From the NCBI GenBank assembly GCA_018398805.1, contig JAGFBZ010002260.1, positions 806,001 to 870,000 on the forward strand: a stretch of DNA of 64,000 bases. Reading direction: 5' to 3'. The translations under genes and the position numbers were made by a program. The notes beneath the pieces are model-generated. The model made no database searches. It saw only the letters and a list, made by a program, of their open reading frames with translations, and was not told the DNA's origin. Every line of letters starts with the position of its first letter. Within the stretch, counting starts at the first letter, position 1. This document shows, one piece after another, positions 14,620 through 29,600 of this stretch. Source of the stretch: Hirundichthys speculiger. Lineage: Eukaryota; Chordata; Actinopteri; Beloniformes; Exocoetidae.

Positions 14620-17600
14620 CTTACATAATAATGCTCAAGATTCAGAGCCAGATAAACAGAAATGTTTGTGTAATCTGATGGCAGCTGAAGATGCAGTTCT
14701 CTAAGCAGCATGACTACCCTGTTTCCCTGATTGGTACATCAAATTCAGCATGACAAACTGTCTTGTCACAGGGTTCGTTAAGAGAAAAAGACACTTGGAA
14801 GGGTAAAGATGTCAGCCTTGTACATAATTTCAACATTAATATTCCATAAATAACTGACGCTGCCCATGCAGCAGTCGTTTTTTTTGTCTTCCCACAAGTG
14901 CTGCACTTTTTTTTTTTATCTATTCAGAGAAATTACACTTGACAAATTAAAAACCACAACAACTAAAAGATAATCATTAATCCCAACAAACTGACAGCAG
15001 TGTGTCTGGCAGGGCCCTCTGTCTTTTTGCTGTCAGAGCAGTTTTAGTCATAAATGTGCTGTCTACTTTTGGAAGCTTTAGTTTTAATGGAGGGGCAAAA
15101 TGGTCTCGTGGCTGCTGCTGTAGCACAAATGACATCACTGTGATGGCACTGTGGGCGCACTCGTGTTAATAAAGTTAATGACAAAGCAACGGGGAGAGTC
15201 TCTGGGAGAGTCAACAAGCAGTGATTACTGAGGAAACCAACAGTTATTCTTTGTGGCAAATCTCATACTGTTACAAACCTAATCCAGATCCACCATCAGC
15301 TCCACATGTCAAATCTTTCATACTGATTTCTCTAGAATTTATCATTAATTCTTAATACATACAATTTTCATGTTTTGCTGGTGACTAAAATCAAAGATGA
15401 CTCAAACTTTGACATTAAAATTGGAATTAGGATAATTAATATAAACCCTCTTGATTGATTTTAATTGTTGTTTGGAGCTGTACCAAGATGGACTTGCGTC
15501 AGATATTTTTATAACCTATTTTATCCAAATTATGGAGGTACTGATTCACAACTGTGCAAAGGAGCTTGAAATATTTGCATTAACAGTTTGAGACTGCAGT
15601 TCTCCAGTGATCCAAAAAACTGTGAATTACAATATCTTCACCATCTTTCTCTCAGATCTGGGGTACAGATCCAGAGTTTAATATGTAGTGCTCCTCAGAG
15701 AGCAATCGACACAATATCCAACGTAAGAAAAGACAGTAACGCAGAGAGACACCAGGAAAGAAGCTGACACAAGTATAAGCTAGAAAGAAGGACTGATGAG
15801 TATCTTATACAACCATTCTCTCAAGTTGGCAGCTAAGCAAACTGAGAAGAAAAGGTTAGGTAAGGGCATGGAGTGATTTAAAACGTCCAAAATGTAAGAG
15901 CATGAGAGTACAAGATATGCATGAAGAGCAGCAGTGCGTGTCGGAGCCCCCGAGGGGGAGAGAGGCAGACAGGACAGGATGCTCATCATGAAAAGCCTGC
16001 ATTTTGTTGAGTCATTTCCTTTTTTTTGCTTATTGTTTGTGGCATTTTTAAAATTTGATCAGTTTTGAGTACGACATAGAAGTAAAAAATAATGGTATAA
16101 AAGCAACAGTTTTAATTGGAGAATGAAGAATGACTGAACAAACAGGACAACCCCTTATTTCTTTAACCATGTTTAGAAAATGGCATCTTCAAGCACATCC
16201 TCTTTTTCTCTCATCACTGACACTTCAACAGTGATTGTCAGGCACTTGTTCACATCATGCAAGTTGATTTACTAATCAGTGCCTCTTCACATCTGCTATT
16301 TCCCTTATACTCTTCATTCCTTTCTGAAAACACACATCACCTGTTCCTTACTTAAATGTACCTTATTCCCCACCCCGCCCTCTCCCCCCGCCCCCCACCA
16401 CCAACAACATACTTATTTTCTTTTCGTATGCCATCTTTCTGATGATCAGAGGACTGAAAAGGCATGGCAACAGGAAAGCCTTCGGGGAAGTTGGCTGTAT
16501 TTGGAAATTTAATATTGATGTGATTCTCCACATAATGTATTCATCTCCCAAGCTGACTTTTAGTGCTTGGCTCAATCTCTTGACTGTACTTAATTAATTA
16601 ACACCATAAAATTCCATTGCGGACTGAATGAAATTGTTTAGTTTGTGAGACAGACATCAGTTCTCAGCGTTTTTGGTGTACCCACTTTACATGAGCTTGT
16701 ATTATTTCAGTTAGTTGCTCAGCGTAACCGTCAATGAGGAGTTATGAAATAAACTTTGACATGCATGAATATTACGAGGGACGAATTCAAATATATTGAC
16801 GCGTGTGTACATATGTCTAATAAATCAACTCTTTGAAATGTTTGTGACTGTGTCTGGGTCGAGTGCTGCATGTGCATCTGTACTGTCCAAACAGATGTCA
16901 CTTTCAATCAGGAGGGAACGCTCTGGCACAGTGATGCAGAAACAGAACTACAGGAAGAGATTAGCAGCGTTTAGTTTGATACTGGGTTGAGAGATGCAGT
17001 GATGAGAAGGGAGTTGAAGGTTTAAGGCTGAGGAGAAACAGATGGAGGGATTGAGAATAAGAAATGTGTAATTCGCAAAGGAGAGACAAATCTAGTGTTT
17101 AGAAATGTAATTGATTATTTTGAAACTTTTCAGGAAATTGTTGTCCAGGGAGATTCTGTGTTGGTAGCCATGTTTCACACCCTGTTGTCTTGTTTGGATG
17201 GTAGATGCATTACAGCCTCATCTTCACTCTAGGAGGTCTGAAAGCTGTAGTTATCATTAGAACATAAACATGTGTCATGAAAAAGGTTAAAGGATAAATT
17301 CAAAGTTTTAATTTTTAAATGTAACCATTTATGTTTACTCCTGGCCTTAACTGTGAATTTTTTCACTTGTAAACCTAAAACAGTTTTTATTCCTCACCCT
17401 GGTCATCTGTCTTTTAATATGTAACCCTAACCTTATATTCTTAATGTTTAAACCTGACCAATGATGAGTTACAGTAATATGGAAACATGACAGAAATTAT
17501 TTCCTCCACCAAGGAGGTTATGTTTTTGCCGGTGTTTATCTGTCTTTTTGTTTGTGTTCAAGATAATTTAAAAAGTTATGGATGGATTTTGATGAAATCA

Positions 17601-20600
17601 GGAGTTGTTGGAAATGTGAAAAGGAAGAACTGATTTCATTTTGGGTGTGATCTGGAAGAAATCCTGGATTCTGGATCACTTTCAAATTTTTGATAACGTT
17701 GTGGTCAATGGGGCCGAAAATTTTGTTTCTCAATATCTCTGTTAATTATTGCCCAAAACTCATGAAATTTGACTCAGGGATTGACAATGGGAACCTCTAT
17801 CAAATTTCAAAGGCTGATCCGGATCTGATCCAGAACGTGGATTTTATCGCAATCTGTAAATCGCTATATGGGAGAACTGTTGTGCTTGGTGGAGGTTTGC
17901 GCTCTCTGAGTGCTTTTCTAATTAAATCTGTGGTGAGATAGGCTCCTACTAGGGTTCCACTCTTGCTTCTTGCTTCTTGTATTTATTTATTTTTTTTTGT
18001 ATGTTGAAAATTGACAAATCTCATGAATCACATTGGATATATTATGATATTCACTTAAAGGAGAAGTTGCGTTAGACTGGCCAGCCATCCTAATGATTTT
18101 CCTCTTTAAAACAAAGAATTAGTCTGGTTCCTCTAGATTTGACTGAGTTGCAGGAGTTCAACAGTGCAGAAGCCTCTGGATGCTGTTGGATAGACATAAA
18201 ATCAGACAAACAAGTCATGTGAAGTTGGCAGAGCAACAACCAGGCTGGTATAGATAAAAAAAAAAACATTCAAGATGTTGCGCAGTGCAGTTAGAAAACT
18301 AAATAACTGTTGGTTTTGAGTTATAAAACTGTTCATCAAAGGCGTTATTAGCAAATCTGCAGCCAACTACAGTTATCCCATAGAGCCTACCGCAGCCCCA
18401 TTGTGATTGTTCGGGACATTGTGTATCAGTGGAAATGGCTGTGAATGGCAGAGAAACCAGACCTGTTTCACGAGAGGGAAGTTTCATGAATGGTTGGCCA
18501 GGCTAGAGTCACCTTTCACTGCATAAAGAATCATTTTATAAGATTCTTGCTATGTGCAGGAATGATGATTACACCAGAGCTAAAGAAGCTTCTGACTGAA
18601 GATCCGTTGTCTCATCAGTATGTTGCGTAGAGGGTGTGCAGTGCTGTCCCTGATGTTGAGCAGGTAATGCAGCATTCTTTGAACAATCAAGAGCAGTGCC
18701 CAGCACTTTATCGGTTTGTTCAGTTTCTTTGACTCTGATACTGCTGCCTTAACAGATAACTGCAGATAAAACTGAACTTTCCGCCACAGACTTACAGAAG
18801 ATATGCAGCAATTTGCTGCCAGCACTGAAGGACCTAAGCTTAATGTAGAGGCAGAGCTGGCTCTGTTCCTTCTTTTAAATTGCTCCAGTATTTTATTTCC
18901 AGTCCAGCCTGTAGTTCCAGTGAAAACCCAGGTATATGTAATCCTCCTCCAGCTTTGCCCTTTGTCTTCTTTGCATAAAAAATGAGCTGATAGCTCCAAC
19001 ACATTATGTGTGGTCGTTTGTGTACAATAAGCTACAACACTGGTTTACTGGGATTGTGGTAAAGAAAGTGAATTCAATTCTATTTTAATTCAATTTTATT
19101 TTTATAGCGTCTGTTACAATGTCAATTGTCTCTAGGCGCTTTACAGAGACCCAGAGCATGACCCCCGAGCAAATGTCATTAACTAAAATTATAATATTAA
19201 ATCCAAATCAAGGATGATAGCAATTAAAAAAAAAACTCCCCCCCAAAAAAACTTGAGCCAAACAGTGGCAAAGAAAAACTCCACTTTTATCTGTTAATAA
19301 TAAGGAAACCATGTTGTCTTTTTCATTTAGATTTGCAGTATTCAGTTAATAAAGTTGTAATTAATTAGTTGAGCTGGGAGTTTTTTTTTTTTTTTTTTTA
19401 AGTCATTGGTGCTAAACTTTGGAGGTGTGTCCTATAGGGTTTGTGAACAATGTGTATACCTGTAGAAAAGAGTGCAAACACATTTTGTCAGAATTTACTT
19501 TGTTAAAGCCCTATCTTTCTGTTTGCATCAGTTTTTATTTTATTATGAAGTCCTTTGTAATTTGTGATCTAAAAATGTGCTCTGTATATACATTTACATA
19601 ATCATGTGTCAGAACATTGCATTGCTTCTTAGTCATTTAAATATGGGTGGCGTGTTTTGGACTGACGCCACAGTAATTAGTGTTTAGTTTTACACTCGGC
19701 AAGAATGATTCTGTCGACAGAGTTGGATTTTGTTTGTGAGATTATAAAGGATGGTGAAGCAATGGTCATTTGCCCCACCACTGCTCCGCCAGCCAGCAGA
19801 TGGATGACTCATATCAGATAAGATTTCATTGGCAGACATCAGGCCAGAGCACCAAATAGAGGATCCATTGATTTTCACCATGTCAGCAGGGTGAAACAGG
19901 AGGGAAGGGAGACTTGGGCTCTAGAGGTGCACAGAGAAGTGCAACTGTGAGAAAACTGCACATCATGAAAACTAAACCACTAAGCATCTGTCATCTGCAG
20001 TCCCCGAACATTACAGAAAGAACCGTCAGTTGTGCATTATTCACCATTTGTGTCTAGATGGGAACACGGGAATTTTTATATTCTGTTTTTTTTTTTTTCT
20101 CTTTTAATTGGAGCAATTTTTATCCCTAGTATTGTTGAGCAAGACCTTTAGACAGACTTCTTTATATGAAATTATAATGTGAACTAATAATGTTGTAATT
20201 GAACTTCTGTATTAAGTATAATTGTACAATATTTCTGTTTTAATATGGCAGTAGCTGTTTTCACAGCTGCACTTTCACTCTCTGTGCCATTTCTCTCACA
20301 TTTACCCCCACAATGCTCCTGCAACCTGCAATGATTACACTTCTTTTTTTTTTTAGTGCAAATGTGCAAAATTCAAACCTCAACTGTCGGCAACAGTTTT
20401 TCTGCTAAACATGGTTATCTTTTACTTAGAAATATTGTATTGTTGAATACAGAGTTCAAACCAGCTAAACTGTCATCTCTCATTCAGAGAGATGGCAGCT
20501 TGCTGCTGCGGTTTAATTTCCCATGACCAGAGAGGTAATCACATCTTATACTGTTAATATATTCATTTCATGATGTGTGGATAGTTTGACTTAAGTCTGA

Positions 20601-23600
20601 GTGTTTTATTGAGTTAATGCTAAAATAATCCTTTGTTGCCTGACAAAGGCCATGTAGCTACAAATTAAAGACAAGAAAACTCAGTCAGATACTTTAAGTG
20701 TTTCTAAACACATCAACTGCAAGCCTGTTGACTGTTGCAATTATAAATGTCAGAACAGCCTGGCCAAGAAATGCAAGAAAATGTTTTTCTTTGGCTTCAT
20801 TTACAGAAAAAAGATGGTGTGAAGAGAGGAAGGAAATAAAAGAATCAAGTCAACTGAGTTTGAAATTATTCATTCTCATCACGCTTAACTCATCACTCAA
20901 TTTTGAGCATTTCTCACAGATAGAGTGGCACATTGTTTTTTTTATTGTTAAGGGTGTGAAACAAATGACGAATCAACTCTGGTGACTCTAGTTTAGATAA
21001 ATTAAAAGGAAGAACAGAGAAAATTAGCATATTTTTCCCCCTAATGTTAATCACTAGATTATGAATACCTCCCAGTCCCATTTCCTCTTTCTTTAATCTA
21101 TAATACACTAATTAGATCTAAAAACATCAACAGAATGTGTTATTTTTGAAGGTTGTTTGGTTTATTGATTTACATTGAACACGCACATAAAATGTTAAGC
21201 TCTCCGTATGTCGTTAAAGTTGACATAGTTGTCAGCATCTATCAGAAACATTTTCCAGGTTTTCACTTAAAGAGAAAGATCTGCAAAATCTGCTGCTACG
21301 TGGTTCACTTGTATTAAAGTACCTGCCTTGTATTAAAGTAGGACTGCCTGCACAGATATATATTTAACTTTGTTTCTTAACTTTTTCAGTGACCTGAATC
21401 TCCATCATTTATATGGTCTCAGCCAATTTATAATCATCTCTAAAATCCTGTTCCTTAATAAAATATTTAGAATAGGTTCTTTCATTTTAGTTCATCGACC
21501 TAAAATTTAAATTTTTACAAAAGACCTGCAGTAATATTCTGTTTCTTTTTAATCACAGTGTGAGCAAGAGAGAGAGAGAGAGGGAGACAGAGGGATGTTA
21601 TCCAGGTTCATAGAGCACCATTTACAGTCTCAGAAGATCATTGCAGTGGATCAGAGATCATACCGGTTACCATCTTGCGTGCATATGCAACTGCTCCACA
21701 AATGCTGTGAGATGTGCACTGATGCAGATGCTGTTACAGGATTCTCCAACAATGGCCCCTTCAGTTGTCTTAGTTTTACCAGCTAGTTGCATAACATGGA
21801 GTCACTGGCAACAACATCTTTTTTTAAGTGCCTTTGTGTGACTCATGCACACGTGTGCCCAGTGGTAGAGGCTTGTCAGATAAAAGTGCACAGAGAAGGC
21901 AGCTTAGTTTCAAAGAAATGTAAATAAAAAAAAAAAAAAAACCCCATAAGAATTGATAGAATATTTTTAACATTTCCTTTTGAGTTCTTTAACCGAGTTG
22001 TGTTGTTTTATCAATTTAAAATGTTAAGAAGAGGACAGGTAGGAAAAAAAAAAAATCACTCGTTCATGAGCTGTAATTTGTAGCAGTTTTTGCATGAGGT
22101 GTGTGTGTGTGCGCGTGCACGTGACCAGACTGAGTCAGCAGGATGACCCATGTTTCTGCTTGTCAATGTCTAAAGCAGTGATTCCCAAAGTGTGGGGCGC
22201 GGCCCCCTGGTGGGCCGTCGTGGTACTGCAGGTCGGCCGTGAGAGGTCATTAAAATTAAACAAATATGTTTTAAATCCTCGATCTTTTTAAAATACGTTT
22301 TTAATTACTGTAAAATATTAACAACATGATTTAAAAACATTAAGAAGTAACAAAACAAACCAGTTAAGTGTTATTCTACTATCATCTTAACATATGACAA
22401 GTGTCAACCTTATTTGTTGACCCCTTACATTAAAATCAGAACATGGTTCCTTGTCCTGTATGTTGATCACAGTTGTGATTAAAGGTTTCGGTGGGCTGCG
22501 GAGATTTTTTGCATTTCAAATTGGGCCTTGGTGTTCTGAAGTTTGGGAATGGCTGGTCTAAAGAATATATCTTTTAGAGATTTGCATCCGCGCTGAGGGG
22601 CATCGGGCTGGGCATCTGTAGTCCCAGTCGAGATGTGGGTTATATAAGCTTTTCTACAGCACAGGATTGCAGGGCTTCAGAGTGACACGTGAATTGATGG
22701 TGTGTTTCCAAGAAGTGGTTCCAGATCTTGTGGTTCAGGATGGTTTCTCGCCTTTCTTTCTTCCTCGTTTTCTGTAACTATCTTTCAATCCTCTTCCTCT
22801 CTTTTTAGCTACAAACAGCATGGCCTTCTTAAGACTGAAAAGATGCTGTCAGAGGTTTTTAATAAGCTCTTTCCTTGATGAACTATAGACAGTAAGACAG
22901 GACATTTCCTTTGAAGCCAAAATCTGTCCAAACATATAATCTGGGTGTGAATAGAGGAGGGGTGGGGTTCGTGGTCTGTTCTCACCAGAGTGAACTGAGA
23001 TTAGATTGTTGGGAGGAAATGAGGCAAATGTTATCCACAAAAATTTGGGCCAGATTTTTAGGAACTGATCCCGATGAGAGGACCAGCAGCAGAAGAAAAG
23101 ATGCCTCTCTTTTCATCCATTTTAACAGAAACGTAGCCTACAGGATGAACACAAGTCTGTGTTTGTCTCCTCACACAAGTCCTCATTCTTGCTGGTCTCC
23201 TTCCCTCTCCCTTTTTGTCCTCATTTTCTTAATAGTTTTTCTTTTTTCTACAAACAAAGTAATTTCCTGCTCTCCTCTCGAGACACATTATGGAAGGACG
23301 TGACCAGGAGACATCCTAGCTCCTGATAAATATCAACTTTGTGTCAAATCTTATCTGGACAAGATCCTCCCCCACCCCAGGACACTCACAACCACACAGT
23401 CACACAGCTTACCAGCACGCAACTGGGTCGCCTGTATGTCTTTCTCTCTCTCATTTTCTCTGTCTTTCAGGTTCTTTTTTATTTTTTAAATTTGTTCAGG
23501 CTGCAAATCTTTCTTCCACAGTTTGTGCCAAAATCTACATGTTTTAAGGTGTAAAATTAAACATGTAACTTTAGTCCTTTATGCTTTCAAAGTAAAAATA

Positions 23601-26600
23601 CAAGGAAAAGGCCCAAATAAGGTTGCAAGATTACTGGAAAAAAAAATTCATAATCATGATTAACATTGAAATTCATTTGAAACAATCATCCTCATGACTT
23701 TTGAAGCATGTTGAATTTATTAAACTGACTTAAATATGTTGAAATTTCCATGGTACACTTGTAGAAGTGCTCAATCATTTAACAGTTTTTGGCCAGAAAC
23801 ACCAGCATGATCAAGATATTACTTAAATAATGTACTTAACTTTATGTTACACACAGACAGGACGAAGGAATCACTCACCTGTGGTCAAGTGGAATCTAGG
23901 TGTGTGCTTTAGACCCCACGACAAATGTGGCAAAATAATTTTTCTTCATTACATTGTTCTTGTGAAACTGAAATCACAATTAAAATTCAATTAATTGCAC
24001 AGACCAAGGTACAAATCAAAACTTAGAGCACGCTGCATGGTCAGTGTACAAACATTGCTCATATGTGCCAGTCAGTCAATCTTTCTCTCCATTGATTAAA
24101 ACGCCCCTGGAAGCATCACTGCTCTTCCTCCATGATTAATGATTACAGAGATGTCGTTTCAGGAAATTATAATTCCTTTTCTTTCTTTTTTTTCTGCTCT
24201 AAAAAACATTGTGCTTTGTAGCTGGGTGTTTTAATCTTAGCTTAATCATTCACCCTGACACCCAGAATGCACCTGGCTTGTCCAGGTGTTCATTTTTAAA
24301 CTATGAGGGGTCTTGTTAAGTTAGGTCAGATCTCTTGGTGTGCCCACACTTTAACATAGTGCTTGTTCAAATTTTAAAGTGATTACTTCTTCTCCAACTT
24401 CTTGCCCTTTGGACATCGGTTCTTATTCTGTTTGTGGACATTGCACACTGTCTGAAATCCTCAGACTTGCTGTTGTTATACAGATTTACCTCATGTGAGT
24501 TCTTGTGCATGTGCTCTAAAGGATTATTTGATTTGTCATTTACTATGAAAGGTCACTCGTGTCCTGGTGACCTTTCAGATGTGGCCACATAGAAAACACA
24601 AAAACATTCAAAATGAAATACAGATGTTTCCTTGCTGATCAGTAGTCGTCATTTTTATCATCACTTCATGAAACCATATGTCCTTCCTTCCTTGTAGCCG
24701 TAGAGAACCACCTTCAGGAAAAAACAACAATTAAATATTTAATAATTTAACAAGTAATAAAATGGAAATATGTGAATGTTTTGGTTCATCATTGATGGTC
24801 AATTTATTGTGCAATAAATGATAAACTAAATCATCACCGACTCGTATCAATTAGAGGCTTGGTTTTTGCATTCCTAGCTGGTGTGAGGTTGTTTGTGTGT
24901 GTTAAATGTTTTCTCACCACAGAGCATCCAACCTTCCTCCTCCACCTCTTTTTCTTTTTTTTTTCTCAGTCGAAAAAGGGTTCAGGCTTAGTGCAAGCAC
25001 CAATCATGTGGTTTAAAAAAAACCCATTCTATTCTCTCATCAGTGAATCACAGTTCATTGTAAACCCACAATGTCTTATGCCACATGACTCAACTAAGAG
25101 TCTCAGCATTAAAAAAAAGAGAAATGAAAATAAAAAGTAGTGATCCAGTAATGCATTCTGTGAAACAAGGCTGTTCTTAACATTTGATTTTGAGTGTAAA
25201 TCTCTTCAAAAGAGAGCAGAACATAATATGAAGAGGTTTGAGAGATAAGCATTGATTACACAGGTACAGGTGGTACAATGTGGCTGATGGCACAACACTG
25301 AAATGTTTGCTCTCAAATTTCTGTGACATGAGCAGATCCTGCGACATCCATCATACATTCTTCTCATCTGTTTTTTTTTTTTTTTGTAAATTCAGCACCA
25401 GAAATTTGCAGTCATTTTGTTTTTTGTACTTGTGCTTTCAGCCTCCACAGACATTCACATACAGTATATGACTGCAGTTGCCTAAACCAAACCCAGAGTG
25501 GAGGCCTCCTTGTATATTTTGTAACATATTTAAACATGTTACATAATGTGATGGGATGCCTTTGAATTTCTTAACCACTGCTATTTGGTCATATTTCGTG
25601 ATTCAGGATTGCTGAGTGTTAGTGCAGTTGCCAGGGACAGAAAATGTCTGAGTGAAGAGTGAACTTGTCATTTTCCCTGTAGGCTGATAAATCCTACAGC
25701 TCTGGGGGTCTTTGTTTTTCTTGTCTAGCCAGTAGATAAAGCAGCCGAGCAGCTTTAAACCTTGAAAACCAGACAATGTTACTCTAGCTGATGTAATGCT
25801 TGCACTTAATGTCCACTTGAGGGGTTGATGAAACTTATTTTTCTCCAATTATCTTTTTGAGGCTGACTTTCCAGCTGTTGCCATGCTGCCAACAAGCACC
25901 TTATAGTCTTGTAATTTTATCATAAAGGGTGGATGCTCTTCTATGTATTTCATTAATTTAGATTATACAAGAAAGGGACATTTACTAAACTGATATTAAG
26001 CATTACTCAGAGGTCAGTGGTTCTGTTACTGCAGATATGAAATGTAGCATTGATATAAAAGGAAAAAGAGGACAGTTCTCTTTCCTTGCAATTTCATCCT
26101 CTTGTACAGATGGAGTTCAGCTGCACGTGACATTTCTGAGCACGGTCAGACTTGTGTTGAAGTTAAAAGAAAAAATGCAAGTACTACTTCTTTCAAAATT
26201 AATCATGCATGAAAAAAGAAGCTCCCAGATTGTATTGGAAGACATGAGCAGGTGTGCTAAAAGCAACAGTCAGGTGTGCAGAGGCCACTGAGTCCAATAT
26301 CTTCCTCTCTGATCTTTGAGAGGCTGAAGTGACCAGTTTAAAATACACCGTCCTCTTTGCAGTGAAAATCCATGTTAAAAGCTACTTTACTGTCTCCCCA
26401 GCAGGGTCAGTTGCTGCCCAGTCCTTGGGGGTTGCTATTTGGAGCCTGAGGTTGAGAACCATGAGTGTTGGTTGTTTATAGAGATGGGAGCAGTGCACCG
26501 TGCACGGGGGGGAGATGGGGGGAGATGGAAAGAGATGGGTCATGGATAGCAAAACACCTTGGTTTTGTTGCTGTCCTTTATTTGCAAATATGACATTATA

Positions 26601-29600
26601 TATTTATGTGCTGAATATAGAGTGCATGTTTATCATCTTGTGACCCAAAATAAACACAATGCACCCATTGTATGTCTTTTCAGATCTTTCTGATTAGCTT
26701 TCCAGGTGTATAAATTATTCATTACCATAAAAATCTGCTGATTATCCTGTTTTAGTGTTTAGATTATATACTATGCGTATTCACCCCTCTAACATTAAAA
26801 TAAATAATGATAATTAAAATACCAAAACTTGAGTGGGGCATTGTGGGTACACAGATAGATCCATCACCAGCATCCTGGCAGTTTCTTACATTTTTATAGT
26901 TCGTCTCTGCACCAACAGCCAACACACTAAAATATATTTGCTGGTGCTGACCCACTTTCCTTTAGCTGATGCTGCTTGATGAAACATTTCCCCTTTTTTT
27001 TCTCTTTTTTCCCCCATTTCTAAAGTGTGCATCAGTGCATAAAGACATACATGGATGATCCACTTCCTAATCTGTGTGCACACTTGTATGTATTAGTGTG
27101 TACACTGTAGATTCATTGATGCTCCAAATATTACACTTCATGGCGCAGAGTGCAGCCACCTGGATATTACAGTCGATTTCTAATTTTAGCATCCACAGAC
27201 TCGACTGCAAACCAACACAATCTCTTTGTCTTTTCTTTGCCAGACTAACTGAGGCGCAGTCGCTTTTCTCTGCCATGAAATCACACAGTGACACTGATGG
27301 ATGTCAGGGGAGATTCCTAGATATTTTCTTATCCCTTGCTTCCATGGTTTTATGTTTATTGTCTAAAAGGTAATGAGATAGAGGGACATAATCACAGCCA
27401 TCTTCTGTCACAGTGTCCTTCCTTTGGCTAGACAAATGGAGTAGATTCATTTCTGAAGCTTGCAGGGAAAATGTTGGGATAGAGTGGCTTTATTCTTTGC
27501 TGTGACTGTAGAAATGGAGTCAAGAAATAAGAGGGGAGATCAAACAATTTGATTTGCATTACCTGATTTATTTCAATCGTTGCTCTATGAAAAATGTTTC
27601 TCTACATTATATACAAAATATTACTAGAGCTTAATGGGAGCATCACAAGGTCATCGGACTGCATTGACCCGCCTCGACCCGCATAGCTTTCCTCACCTGT
27701 CTTAGCTTCTCCTCCTGCCTCTCAGGACTGGGAATCATTCCATCAATTCTTCTAAACCTTGAATTTTCTAAATATTTGTCTTGTCAAACTGTCTGCCTTG
27801 ATATCTCACTGCTTGTTCTGTTTCTCAGACCTTGTGTGTCAGCCTGCCAGCCTTCGTCCTGTACCACTAATTACTTGTCTCCTTGTCTGCTACCCCGCCT
27901 GCCTGCCTGTCAGTGGATCCCCATGCTTGCTTGTACTTGCTCAACTCATTTCACCACAACACACACATCACCTTTGCACTGTAACTCTGGAGAGCCATTC
28001 ACCCAGCCGAGCATGCTCTGACATGTATGGCACACTGGCTCATAAACTTGAACACTTAAAAAAAAAACAACCTTATTCTGCTTTTTGCAAGAAATATACC
28101 TACAAATAGGTACAAAAACAAATTAAATTACAGCGTAAGGATTTTATTTATTTCCCTGACCGGCAAATAGTGTTTAAAAGCCAGAGGTTTTTCATTTCTC
28201 CACTAGCATTCAACTCCTGTGCTTTTAAATCTCAATGGTGTATTATCATTGCCTTTGCTTACTATGCACAGCCACACAGGTCCTCCATTCAGAGTCTGGA
28301 GTGGCCGAGCGGTCTTCTGCTCTGTGCCTGGCAGCATAAGCTGAGTTTGTGTGTGTGTTTTGCTGCTTGGTTGGCTGATGGAGTCTCTTCATCGCTTCCC
28401 CCTTTGGAGCAGCTTGTTAAACAGCCCATTTTTGCCTGTCGAGAAGCAGAGCAATGATTTGAGTGCATTTTGTGGTGGAAAGCAGCAGCCCATCTGCATC
28501 CTTGTGTGCTTCAGATTCAGTGAAAAAATGTGTTTGTTTCCAAAGTATTGTGTTGCCCACCTTTTGCATTTAGTTACTCTTTGACATATGTATAGCTGGG
28601 CATAATTCACCATACCCCCACCCCTGTGAGAGGTAGACATGTGCAAACCCACAGGAAATAGCACAATAAGTACTGTGCAGAGACTCGGGCACAGCCCTCA
28701 GCTTAAGACTAACCTGTTTTTCCTTCAGTTTCCTGGTTGTGCTGCCTTGTTTTCATCAATTGTTTTTATTTAAATGATGTTAAAGGTCAGTAAAATATAT
28801 ATTATGGGATATATGATTATGATGTTCATTTACTAAGCACATAAAATCTCAAGTGTTTCATGTTGCCATGTATGACTTTTTTTCTTTTTTTCTTAGATAA
28901 ATGTATTCACTGAGATTCTACCAAAAATAACAAATCTGCTATGTTTTTATACAGAATGCTTTAAGAAAAAGACATGGGGCCCCTACAAGTATATCAAACT
29001 TGAGTTTTCACGAGTGTCCTACCTGACAAAACATATTTTGGCTTAGAATTTCTTTCAGATGTTGCTTTATTTTTCTAAATGTTGTATGTGTATGAACTAC
29101 ATTTAATTGTAGAATAGAACAGAACAGAATAACAGGAGTGCTTCAAGGCGGTTCATGTTTGTAACAGCCATTTCCTACATGCTGAAGGGTGGTCCTCACA
29201 GGGCCAGTAATTACATGGTCACTGCTGCTTTGAGTGGTTTTCCTCTTGCTACAAGTTTGTTTTTCACATCTTTGGGAACCTAATTCAAGGTTCTTTTTTT
29301 TCTGAGGCAAGTTAAACATTTTAAAACAATTCCTCTAAAGTGACCATTGAGTCCTACAGTGATGCTGAAAAAGGAAAAAATCTAATATATACATATATAT
29401 AAAATAAATATCTGGGGGAAAAACTTCAAATCCTTAGGCTTTTCTTAAAATTAAATTACAGTGCCATGAGAATAAAACACTAATTATATTAGCACTTGAG
29501 CTAGCGTCCCTCTGAACGGAACTCAAGTCATTAATATGCAAGACACACTCTTCTCTGCCAGTTAAGCCGTCATATTAATATGTGTTCCTGCACTTTCACA

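Noticed and set aside
28295..28330. tRNA-like start GAGTGGCCGAGCGGTC
   Set aside because: It resembles an A box, but no B box or cloverleaf follows within tRNA distance.
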